NCBI RefSeq assembly: GCF_900105805.1
Contig: NZ_LT629788.1
Span: 868,001 to 932,000, forward strand
Direction of reading: 5' to 3'
DNA from: Pseudomonas moraviensis
GTDB lineage: Bacteria; Pseudomonadota; Gammaproteobacteria; Pseudomonadales; Pseudomonadaceae
DNA length: 64,000 nucleotides
Positions 35,000 to 43,035 of the stretch are shown in pieces. Below the pieces are notes generated by a model, which was not told the origin of the DNA, made no database searches, and saw only the letters and a program-made list of their open reading frames with translations. Each line of letters starts with the position of its first letter. Positions within the stretch are counted from its first letter, which is position 1. The translations under genes and the position numbers were made by a program.

Positions 35000-35848
35000 A
35001 TGAACGACTACCTACCCACTGAAAATGCGCCTGCAGCAGACGCCAGCAATCGGCTCTTCGACTATTCGCAACAGGACACCAGCAACGCTGAAACGGACCT
35101 GCCCGAGCAACAAGTCAAGCCCAAGCCACCCTTGCTGCTTGCAGACCCGGAGTTCGACCTGCGCGGCCTTGCATGGAATCCACTGTGCGATGCCGCCATG
35201 CCGCTGATAGGCCTGGTCATCCGCCTGCGCCGTCTGGACCAGCACGACGACGTACCTGAGTTGTACATGAGCGTCAGCAACCAGATCACCACGATCATGG
35301 AAGAAGTCCGTCAACTCGACTACGACGCCGGCATGCTCAAGGCGTACTCCTACAGTCTGTGCCTGTTGATTGACGAAGTGGTCATGCGCACCTCGTGGGG
35401 CAAGTCGTCCAGTTGGAGCGCACGCTCGTTGCTCAGCCAGTTCCATGGGGAAACCCAGGGCGGCGAGAAATTCTTCACCGTGATGAACAACATGATCCCC
35501 GAAGCCGCCCGCTATCAGCAGGTGCTGGAGTTCATGTACCTGTGCCTGATCGCCGGTCTGAAGGGCAAATACGGCGCCCACGCCAAGGGCGATGACGAGA
35601 TACAGAAGATCATCAGCCAGCTGCACGGCCTGCTGCGCCCCCTGCGTGGCGAGACGCCCAAGCGCCTGACCGACCCGCTTAAAAATGTCGCGCCACGCAA
35701 CTACCGGATCAAGCGGACGTGGCCGTTGTGGACACCTTGGGCTCTTGCAGCGGTCGTCCTGACGGTCGCCTACACGATCTACACGATCCGTCTGAATGCC
35801 ATCACCGAGGAAGTGCTGGTGTCCCTGGAGCGGATTCTCAACCTGTAA
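35000..35848 (+). CDS. tssL: TssL/DotU-family type VI membrane-complex protein (orphan copy)
   Basis: 282 residues from the ATG at 35000 (AGGAG eight bases before). Pro-rich N-terminal tail, then the DotU domain (NPLCDAAMPLIGLVIRLRRL, CLLIDEVVMRTSWG, EFMYLCLIAGLKGKYGA) and one membrane helix near 243-265 (WALAAVVLTVAYTIYTI) with a short periplasmic tail. There is no OmpA-type peptidoglycan domain. TssL normally joins TssM and TssJ in the envelope complex and is encoded beside TssK and TssM; here neither is present, so this is a separate copy linked to a vgrG island. Confidence 0.88.
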   Translation: MNDYLPTENAPAADASNRLFDYSQQDTSNAETDLPEQQVKPKPPLLLADPEFDLRGLAWNPLCDAAMPLIGLVIRLRRLDQHDDVPELYMSVSNQITTIMEEVRQLDYDAGMLKAYSYSLCLLIDEVVMRTSWGKSSSWSARSLLSQFHGETQGGEKFFTVMNNMIPEAARYQQVLEFMYLCLIAGLKGKYGAHAKGDDEIQKIISQLHGLLRPLRGETPKRLTDPLKNVAPRNYRIKRTWPLWTPWALAAVVLTVAYTIYTIRLNAITEEVLVSLERILNL

Positions 35849-35959
35849 CCGATTTTCTCCTGAAGACGAGGCAAATGGACCGCGCCCGGCATGCACCCGG
35901 CAGAAACGCTGTGCCACGCTCTGCTAGAATCCGCCCCATTCATTGCCAGAGACTCTCCC

Positions 35960-36994
35960 ATGAGCGAGCCGATTCGTCTGACCCAATACAGCCATGGCGC
36001 CGGTTGTGGCTGCAAGATTTCCCCACAGGTGCTGGAAGTGATCCTCGCCGGCAGCGGCGCACAGAACCTCGATCCCAAGCTCTGGGTCGGCAACGCGTCG
36101 CGCGATGACGCTGCGGTGTATGAGATCGATGCCGAGCGCGGTGTGGTGTCGACCACCGATTTCTTCATGCCGATTGTCGATGACCCGTTCGACTTCGGCC
36201 GCATCGCCGCGACCAACGCGATCAGCGACATCTACGCGATGGGTGGCGATCCGTTGATGGCGATTGCGATCCTCGGCTGGCCGGTGAACGTGCTGGCGCC
36301 GGAAGTGGCGCGGGAAGTGATTCGTGGCGGTCGCTCGGTGTGTGACGCCGCAGGCATACCGTTGGCGGGGGGGCATTCGATCGATGCGCCGGAGCCGATT
36401 TTCGGTCTTGCCGTCACCGGTCTGGTGGAAAAGCGCCACATGAAGCGCAACGACACCGCCACCGCCGGTTGCCTGTTGTATCTGACCAAACCGCTGGGCA
36501 TCGGCATCCTCACTACCGCAGAAAAGAAGGGCAAATTGCGCGCCGCCGACGTCGGTGTCGCCCGTGACTGGATGTGTACCCTGAACAAGCCCGGCAGCCG
36601 TTTCGGCAAGCTCGCCGGCGTTACGGCGATGACCGACGTTACCGGTTTCGGCCTGCTCGGGCATCTGGTGGAAATGGCCGACGGCAGCCAGTTGACCGCG
36701 CGCATCGCCTACGACCGCGTGCCGCGTCTGGACAGTGTCGAGTACTACCTCGATCAAGGCTGTGTGCCGGGCGGTACGCTGCGCAATTTCGACAGCTATT
36801 CGAGCAAGGTCGGCCGCGTGCAGGAACTGCACAAGCGCGTGCTGTGCGATCCGCAAACCAGTGGCGGTCTGCTGATTGCGGTCACGCCCGAGGGCAATGA
36901 AGAGTTCCTCGGCGTTGCTGCCGAACTGGGGCTGAACCTTGAGCCGATCGGCGAACTGGTCGAGCGACAGACGAACGCAGTCGAGGTGATCTGA
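35960..36994 (+). CDS. selD: selenide, water dikinase
   Basis: 344 residues from the ATG at 35960. It makes selenophosphate from selenide and ATP. The N-terminal glycine-rich loop GAGCGCKI has Cys16 and Lys19 at the catalytic positions, so it is the cysteine form rather than a selenoprotein. GGHSIDAPEPIFGLAVTG and TDVTGFGLLGHL are ATP-site motifs. Its stop overlaps the selU start by one base (TGATG), so the two genes form a selenouridine operon. Confidence 0.96.
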   Translation: MSEPIRLTQYSHGAGCGCKISPQVLEVILAGSGAQNLDPKLWVGNASRDDAAVYEIDAERGVVSTTDFFMPIVDDPFDFGRIAATNAISDIYAMGGDPLMAIAILGWPVNVLAPEVAREVIRGGRSVCDAAGIPLAGGHSIDAPEPIFGLAVTGLVEKRHMKRNDTATAGCLLYLTKPLGIGILTTAEKKGKLRAADVGVARDWMCTLNKPGSRFGKLAGVTAMTDVTGFGLLGHLVEMADGSQLTARIAYDRVPRLDSVEYYLDQGCVPGGTLRNFDSYSSKVGRVQELHKRVLCDPQTSGGLLIAVTPEGNEEFLGVAAELGLNLEPIGELVERQTNAVEVI

Positions 36995-38100
36995 TGCTCC
37001 GCGACTGCACTGACTACCGCGATATTTTCCTCAACGACCGGCCAATGATGGATGTCCGTGCGCCGGTTGAATTTTCCCACGGCGCGTTCCCGGGTGTGAT
37101 CAATCAGCCGCTGATGAACGACCGTGAGCGCGAACAGGTCGGCACCTGTTACAAACAGCACGGGCAGCAAGCCGCGATTGCTCTGGGTGAGCGGCTGGTG
37201 TCGGCCGAGGTTCGGGAGGCACGCATCCAGGGCTGGGTCGAATTCGCCCGTAACCACCCCGACGGCTATCTCTATTGTTTCCGCGGTGGTCTGCGTTCAC
37301 AGATCGTCCAGCAATGGATCAAGGACGAAGGTGGCATCGATTACCCGCGTGTGGGCGGTGGCTACAAGGCCATGCGCACGTTCCTCCTGGAAACGGTCGA
37401 TCAGGCTGTGGCCGAATGCGATCTGGTTCTGCTCGGTGGCATGACCGGTACTGGCAAGACCGAAGTGCTGGTGCAGTTGAGCAATGGTCTGGATCTGGAA
37501 GGCCATGCCAATCACCGCGGTTCGAGTTTCGGCAAGCGCGCCACCGGGCAACCGGGCAACATCGATTTCGAGAATCGCCTGGCTGTCGATGTGCTGAAAA
37601 AGCGCGCCCGCGGGATCGGGCAATTTGTCCTGGAAGACGAGAGTCGGGTGGTCGGCAGCTGTGCCTTGCCGTTGCCGCTGTACCGGGGCATGCAAGCGGC
37701 ACCGCTGGTCTGGCTTGAAGACAGCCTTGAGAATCGGGTCGAGCGAATCCTCCAGGATTACGTAATTGACCTGCACGCCGAGTTCGTCGCGTTGCATGGC
37801 GAGCAGGTGGGTTTCGCCCTATATGCCGAGCGATTGATTGCCAGCCTGAACAATATTCAGCGTCGCCTGGGTGGCGAGCGCTATCAACGACTGTACGGGC
37901 AGATGGAGGCGGCACTGGCCGAACAGGCCCGTAGCGGTTCGGTCGAGCTGTTTCGCGATTGGACAAGCGTGTTGCTGCGTGAGTACTACGACCCGATGTA
38001 TGTGTTCCAGCGCGAGAAGAAGGGCGGGCGGATCGAGTTCGCCGGGGAGCGTCAGGCGGTGATCGAGTATTTGCGCGAGCGGGTGAGTCAGAGGATTTAG
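36994..38100 (+). CDS. selU: tRNA 2-selenouridine synthase
   Basis: 368 residues (also called MnmH or YbbB). An N-terminal rhodanese domain has the catalytic Cys95 in YCFRGGLRS, followed by a P-loop GGMTGTGKTEV (148-158) that binds the geranyl or nucleotide substrate. It replaces sulfur by selenium at the wobble 2-thiouridine of certain tRNAs using selenophosphate from SelD, encoded directly upstream. Length and motifs are normal. Confidence 0.95.
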   Translation: MLRDCTDYRDIFLNDRPMMDVRAPVEFSHGAFPGVINQPLMNDREREQVGTCYKQHGQQAAIALGERLVSAEVREARIQGWVEFARNHPDGYLYCFRGGLRSQIVQQWIKDEGGIDYPRVGGGYKAMRTFLLETVDQAVAECDLVLLGGMTGTGKTEVLVQLSNGLDLEGHANHRGSSFGKRATGQPGNIDFENRLAVDVLKKRARGIGQFVLEDESRVVGSCALPLPLYRGMQAAPLVWLEDSLENRVERILQDYVIDLHAEFVALHGEQVGFALYAERLIASLNNIQRRLGGERYQRLYGQMEAALAEQARSGSVELFRDWTSVLLREYYDPMYVFQREKKGGRIEFAGERQAVIEYLRERVSQRI

Positions 38101-38119
38101 CGTCGGTTGTACCGGCCTC

Positions 38120-38186
38120 ATCGCGAGCAGGCTCACTCCTACAGGTGGAACGCGTTCCAAATGTAGGAGTGAGCCTGCTCGCGATA
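38120..38186. repeat. family B REP arms in reversed (tail-to-tail) order
   Basis: The unit tcgcgagcaggctcactcct comes first (38120-38143) and gtaggagtgagcctgctcgc second (38163-38186), the opposite order to all other B pairs here. It sits between convergent genes. Confidence 0.85.
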
Positions 38187-38210
38187 GGGCCAGGTCAGGC
38201 GATAAAAAAC

Positions 38211-38885
38211 TCAGGTCGGGCAGGTGTCCTTGCCATTATCCAGTCCTTGCTTGTAGCTATGGCTCTGCAGACTGGCCTTGCCGTTGTGCCACTTCAGGGT
38301 GAGCACGTACAGCGAGTCGAAGTCGTCTCCAGCCCAGTCATCGGTGATCTTCTGCCGCTCGCCCACCGCATTGCCGGCGACCTTGTTGATCAGCTCCGGC
38401 AGATAGCCGTGTGACCAGGCGGTGTAGATCGTCGAGTTGTGGTATTTCTCGTCCAGCAGTTCGCGGGCCAGATCGCTGGTGTCGTTGGCGGAGAACTCGA
38501 TGTTCACCGGCAGGCCAAGCTTGATCGCGGCCGGGCTGATGGTCATCAGCGGGCGAATGTAGCTGTAGGAGTTGTCCAGCTCGCCTTCTTCAACGTTGCG
38601 TGTCGGGTTGGCGGCGAACACGTAGTCGGCCTTGCCGAATTTTTCCGGCAGCAGTGTCGACAGATCGATGGCGCGGTTCAGGCCCTGGCAGTTGAGCTGG
38701 CCTAAGCCGCCTTCGGGTTTTTCCGCATGACGCAGGAACACCAGGGTCTGCGTGCCGTCCGCCGGTTGCGCGCGGCTTTCACTGGATTCGAGGGACAGAA
38801 AGAGCGCACTGACTGCCAGCAGGGAGGGCAGGGCCACGTACGCGCGATGTTTGAAACGTTTGGCGAAACTCATCAGGTTCGTCAT
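38211..38885 (-). CDS. periplasmic histidine phosphatase family protein
   Basis: 224 residues from the ATG at 38885. A signal-anchor-like N-terminus (HRAYVALPSLLAVSALFLSL) is followed by the phosphoglycerate-mutase/acid-phosphatase motif LVFLRHAEKPEGG, with the RH pair at residues 52-53; a second catalytic His lies in AWSHGYLPEL. It is probably exported. The substrate is unknown. Stand-alone gene, convergent with selU. Confidence 0.82.
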   Translation of the reverse strand: MTNLMSFAKRFKHRAYVALPSLLAVSALFLSLESSESRAQPADGTQTLVFLRHAEKPEGGLGQLNCQGLNRAIDLSTLLPEKFGKADYVFAANPTRNVEEGELDNSYSYIRPLMTISPAAIKLGLPVNIEFSANDTSDLARELLDEKYHNSTIYTAWSHGYLPELINKVAGNAVGERQKITDDWAGDDFDSLYVLTLKWHNGKASLQSHSYKQGLDNGKDTCPT

Positions 38886-39168
38886 CAATTCGAAGATTCT
38901 TCAGCAAAATCGGTTAAGGCTGACAAACCTTGGCACCGCGGGCTCCCAGCACCGGGTGTTTCCCTGTCGTGAACAGCTTCCTCTGCGAGAAAGGCATAGC
39001 TCAGAGTCCTGTAATGCCCGTTTGGTTCGATCCGGGCCAGTGCGCGGCACTCTAACGGCAACCTTTGCGGGCATGCAGGCAGGTTAGCGACAGGATGTTA
39101 CGGTTCGTGTAGGCGCCAACCCGGGCCTACATTATGATCGGCTTTCAATTTGTGACTGGATGCTTCCA

Positions 39169-39867
39169 ATGACCGATCTGTCTGCATTCCCGATTACTCA
39201 GAAATGGCCGGCGCAGTACCCGGACTGGATTCAGCTCTACTCCCTGCCGACCCCCAACGGCGTCAAAGTGTCGATCATGCTCGAAGAGATCGGCCTGCCG
39301 TACGAGCCGCACCGCGTCGGCTTCGACACCAACGACCAGACCTCGGCGGAGTTTCTCTCGCTGAACCCGAACAACAAGATCCCGGCGATCCTCGACCCGC
39401 ATGGCCCGGAAGATCAGCCGCTGCCGCTGTTCGAATCCGGCGCGATCCTGATTTATCTGGCCGACAAGAGCGGCCAGTTGCTCGCTCAGGAAGGCGCGCT
39501 GCGCTACGAGACCATTCAATGGCTGATGTGGCAGATGGGCGGCATCGGCCCGATGTTCGGCCAGCTCGGTTTCTTCAACAAATTCGCTGGCAAGGATTAC
39601 GAGGACAAGCGCCCGCGTGACCGCTATGTCGAGGAGAGCAAACGCCTGTTGAACGTGCTCAACACCCGCCTTGAAGGCCGCGACTGGATCATGGGCGAGC
39701 GCTACACCATCGCCGATATCGCCACGTTCCCGTGGGTGCGCAATCTGCTCGGCTTCTATGAGGCAGGGGATCTGGTCGGGATTCAGAATTTCCCCAACGT
39801 CACCCGGGTGCTGGAGCGGTTCCTCGCTCGCCCGGCAGTCATCCGCGGCCTGACCATTCCTTCCTGA
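39169..39867 (+). CDS. glutathione S-transferase, YghU/YfcG-like
   Basis: 232 residues from the ATG at 39169; an ATG nine bases earlier is an alternative. The thioredoxin-fold half starts WIQLYSLPTPNGVKVSIMLE and contains NPNNKIPAILDP with the cis-proline, then LFESGAILIYLADK. The helical half shows WLMWQMGGIGPMFGQLGFFN, typical of the Nu-class YghU/YfcG group, which has disulfide-bond reductase activity. It is a single gene. Confidence 0.9.
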   Translation: MTDLSAFPITQKWPAQYPDWIQLYSLPTPNGVKVSIMLEEIGLPYEPHRVGFDTNDQTSAEFLSLNPNNKIPAILDPHGPEDQPLPLFESGAILIYLADKSGQLLAQEGALRYETIQWLMWQMGGIGPMFGQLGFFNKFAGKDYEDKRPRDRYVEESKRLLNVLNTRLEGRDWIMGERYTIADIATFPWVRNLLGFYEAGDLVGIQNFPNVTRVLERFLARPAVIRGLTIPS

Positions 39868-39883
39868 CGCACCGCGTTTCCTT

Positions 39884-39974
39884 TTGTAGGAGTGAGCCTG
39901 CTCGCGATAGCGGTGTATCAGTGGAGAAATTTATGTCTGACACACTGCTATCGCGAGCAGGCTCACTCCTACAG
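39884..39974. repeat. REP pair, family B
   Basis: Inverted copies of tgtaggagtgagcctgctcg, in the 248-bp gap between the GST and hemB. Confidence 0.9.
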
Positions 39975-40115
39975 GGGATTTGTTGCGTTTTATCGATTAT
40001 TGCAAGCCCGGTAACGCTCTCTTGGCCGATCCAGGTTTGTCCCGCACCCGCCGCAAGGCATAAGCTGCGCCCCCTACGACTTTCGTCTCATCCGCTGTTT
40101 TTCAGGAAAGGCCCC

Positions 40116-41090
40116 ATGTCCAGTCAGTTCCCCGAAGCACGTCCCCGCCGTCTGCGCCGCAATGCGAGCCTGCGCAGTCTGTTCCAGGAAACCGAATTCA
40201 GCCTCAACGATCTGGTGCTGCCGATATTCGTCGAGGAAGAGATCGACGACTTCGTGCCGATCACCAGCATGCCCGGCGTGCAGCGCATCCCCGAGCGCAA
40301 ACTGGCCAGTGAAATCGAGCGCTATGCCCGTGCCGGGATCAAGTCGGTGATGACCTTTGGCGTGTCCCATCATCTCGACGCCAGCGGCAGCGACACCTGG
40401 CGCGAAGACGGCCTGGTCTCGCGCATGTCGCGCATCGCCAAGGATGCCGTGCCGGAAATGATCGTGATGTCCGACACCTGCTTCTGCGAGTACACCGACC
40501 ACGGCCATTGCGGTGTGATGCACAACCACGAAGTCGGCAACGACCAGACCCTGATCAATCTTGGCAAGCAAGCCGTGGCCGCTGCTCGCGCCGGGGCTGA
40601 CGTAATCGCACCGTCGGCAGCAATGGATGGCCAGGTGCGCGCGATTCGCCAGGCACTGGACGCGGCCGGCTTCACGCAGATTCCGATCATGGCCTACTCG
40701 ACCAAATTCGCTTCTGCGCTGTACGGTCCGTTCCGCGAGGCCGGCGGCAGCGCGCTCAAGGGTGATCGCAAGAGCTATCAGATGAACCCGATGAATCGTC
40801 GCGAAGCCCTGCGCGAATCGCTGCTCGATGAGCAGGAAGGCGCGGATGCGCTGATGGTAAAACCGGCTGGCGCCTACCTCGACATCATCCGTGACATTCG
40901 TCAGGCTTCGAACCTGCCATTGGCGGCGTATCAGGTCAGCGGCGAGTACGCGATGATCAAGTTCGGCGCCCAGGCCGGCGCGATCGATGAGGATCGCGTG
41001 GTGCGCGAAAGCCTTGGCGCCATCAAGCGTGCGGGCGCGGATCTGATCTTCACTTACTTTGCGATGGATCTGGCACTGGCCGGGATCTAA
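40116..41090 (+). CDS. hemB: porphobilinogen synthase, zinc-dependent type
   Basis: 324 residues from the ATG at 40116 (AGGAAAG upstream). It condenses two 5-aminolevulinate molecules to porphobilinogen in haem synthesis. Catalytic lysines are Lys197 (YSTKFAS) and Lys249 (MVKPAGAY). The metal loop MSDTCFCEYTDHGHCG supplies Cys122, Cys124 and Cys132, the zinc site of the E. coli enzyme. The main Pseudomonas HemB is known to be a magnesium enzyme without these cysteines, so this is probably a second, zinc-type copy. It is a stand-alone gene between REP pairs. Confidence 0.93.
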   Translation: MSSQFPEARPRRLRRNASLRSLFQETEFSLNDLVLPIFVEEEIDDFVPITSMPGVQRIPERKLASEIERYARAGIKSVMTFGVSHHLDASGSDTWREDGLVSRMSRIAKDAVPEMIVMSDTCFCEYTDHGHCGVMHNHEVGNDQTLINLGKQAVAAARAGADVIAPSAAMDGQVRAIRQALDAAGFTQIPIMAYSTKFASALYGPFREAGGSALKGDRKSYQMNPMNRREALRESLLDEQEGADALMVKPAGAYLDIIRDIRQASNLPLAAYQVSGEYAMIKFGAQAGAIDEDRVVRESLGAIKRAGADLIFTYFAMDLALAGI

Positions 41091-41109
41091 GCCCAGCACA
41101 AATCCAGAC

Positions 41110-41200
41110 TGTAGGAGTGAGCCTGCTCGCGATAGCGGTGTGTCAGACATGAATTTTCTCGACTGACACAACGCTATCGCGAGCAGGCTCACTCCTACAG
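41110..41200. repeat. REP pair, family B
   Basis: Inverted copies of gtaggagtgagcctgctcgc, between convergent hemB and the monooxygenase gene. Confidence 0.9.
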
Positions 41201-41214
41201 GGGGTTGTGGTGTG

Positions 41215-42744
41215 TCAGTTGAAGAACGGGCGGATGCCGTGATCGCGGAAGTAGCGCTCGATCACTTTTGGATCGGCACTGCTTTCGGCAATCGCCACAT
41301 AGGTATCCGGGCGCAGCAGGTAAAAGCCGTTGCGGCCCAATCCGGCTGTTTCAAACGCCGGGCGCCAGTCGAAGACGTGCAGCGGCAAGTGATGTTCGGC
41401 GCACCAGGCGATCATCTCGTCGCTGGTGTCGCCGTAGACATGCACCTGCCAGCACGGCTGCCGCAGCGGTCCGAAATTATCTCCTTCGCCATCATGCGCC
41501 CACGGCAAGCGGTCGCCGCCGTGCACATGGCCGGCTTCGCCCTGACTCAGTGGCATGCCGCGATAGTTGAGGGTGACTTGCGAGACCGTGCGAAAGAGGA
41601 ACTCGCGGCTTGCTTCGAACGCGGCCATTTTCGGAAGCAGGAACGGCGCCACACGCATGCGTAGCAGGTCGGCCATGCGCCCCTCGGCGGTGACGAAACT
41701 GAAGACCTTGTCGGTGGTGGAGACCAGTCGGCGAGCGAAGGCGATGCGCTCGGTTTCGTAGGTGTCGAGCAGTTTCGGTTCGGCACCACCGCTGAGCACG
41801 GCGGCGAGCTTCCAGGCCAGATTGATCGCATCGCCGATGCCGGTGTTCATGCCTTGGCCGCCCGCAGGGCTGTGTACGTGGGCGGCATCGCCGAGCAGAA
41901 ATGCCCGGCCATCACGGAAGTGTTCGGCCACCCGGTGATGCACGCGGTAGGTGGAGAACCAGTGCAGGTCTTCGATATGCACTTTCAGATGCTCGATGGC
42001 GCGGCTGCTGACATCGGAAAACTGCAGGGTTTCGGCACGCTCGGCGCGTTCGTCACGCACCGTGCCGATCAGTCGCGCGCGGCCTTCGCCGGCCAGTGGG
42101 AACACCGCGAGAAAGTCCGCTTCGTCCAGATCCAAATGCAGCTCGCCATTGAGCGCCGGGCCGCTGGCCGTGACATCGGCGACGTAGAAAATCTGCTGAT
42201 AGGTGCCGCCGGGAAAGTCGGTGTCGAGGGTTTTGCGCACCACCGAACGGGCGCCGTCGCAACCGGCCAGATAGCAGGCTTGACAGACTTCCTGCTGGCC
42301 ATCGGGCAGGCGCAGATGCGCGGTGATGGTGTCGCCGGTGTCCTCGAAGCTGTCCAGCGCGGTATTGCGCTCGACGCTGACGCCGTAATCTTCAAGGCGC
42401 TCGAGCAGCAGCCGTTCGTGCTCGTCCTGCGGGAAAATTTCGACGAAGGCGTAGGGAGTGAGGCCTTCGCCGATGCGCTTGAGTGGCAACTGCGCGACCG
42501 GTTTGCCGTTGACCCAGAAGTTCGCCGCCGCGACCTGATGGCCACGACGCACGATGGTGTCGGCCAGGTCGAGTTGGCGATACAGCTCGAGGGTTCTCGC
42601 TTGCACGGCCAAGGCGCGGGAAGTAGTGCCGGGCGCCGTAGTCTTGTCGATGATGCGCACGCGCACGCCGAGTCTGCTCAGCCACAGCGCCAGGACCAGA
42701 CCGGTCGGGCCGGCGCCGATGATCAGCACGTCGCTGCGGTTCAT
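41215..42744 (-). CDS. FAD-dependent aromatic-type monooxygenase (PheA/TfdB group)
   Basis: 509 residues. The FAD-binding GAGPTG at 10-15 (IIGAGPTGLVLALWLSRLG), the DG motif LAGCDGARSVVRKTL and the GD motif LLGDAAHVHSPAGGQGMNTG mark a group A flavoprotein hydroxylase using NAD(P)H. A thioredoxin-like C-terminal part (WQVHVYGDTSDEMIAW) is as in phenol and rifampicin hydroxylases. No catabolic operon is adjacent and no regulator is linked, so the substrate is unknown. Confidence 0.88.
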   Translation of the reverse strand: MNRSDVLIIGAGPTGLVLALWLSRLGVRVRIIDKTTAPGTTSRALAVQARTLELYRQLDLADTIVRRGHQVAAANFWVNGKPVAQLPLKRIGEGLTPYAFVEIFPQDEHERLLLERLEDYGVSVERNTALDSFEDTGDTITAHLRLPDGQQEVCQACYLAGCDGARSVVRKTLDTDFPGGTYQQIFYVADVTASGPALNGELHLDLDEADFLAVFPLAGEGRARLIGTVRDERAERAETLQFSDVSSRAIEHLKVHIEDLHWFSTYRVHHRVAEHFRDGRAFLLGDAAHVHSPAGGQGMNTGIGDAINLAWKLAAVLSGGAEPKLLDTYETERIAFARRLVSTTDKVFSFVTAEGRMADLLRMRVAPFLLPKMAAFEASREFLFRTVSQVTLNYRGMPLSQGEAGHVHGGDRLPWAHDGEGDNFGPLRQPCWQVHVYGDTSDEMIAWCAEHHLPLHVFDWRPAFETAGLGRNGFYLLRPDTYVAIAESSADPKVIERYFRDHGIRPFFN

Positions 42745-42868
42745 GGGGCTGTCCTCCTGTGGCTGTGCAGCAAGTATGGATCAGCGGGAGAGGGTGGCCA
42801 GTGTGGTCGGCCGGACGGGACAGGGCGGCTGTTTTGTGCATACCTGGGAATGGGCTGCACGGCTGCAA

Positions 42869-43019
42869 CCCCTCACCCCAGCCCTCTCCCGAGGGAGAGG
42901 GAGCCGATCGGGGGCTTTTCAAGTCCTGAGTTCGACTGGATATTTCAGGTCGGCGTAGTTCGAGAGAACATCTCGGTCAGTCCCCTCTCCCTCTGGGAGA
43001 GGGTTAGGGTGAGGGGCTT
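42869..43019. repeat. REP-like element, family D
   Basis: Arms cccctcaccccagccctctc (from 42870) and gagagggttagggtgagggg (to 43018), between two minus-strand genes. Confidence 0.8.
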
Positions 43020-43035
43020 TTGATCTTTTTAGTGC

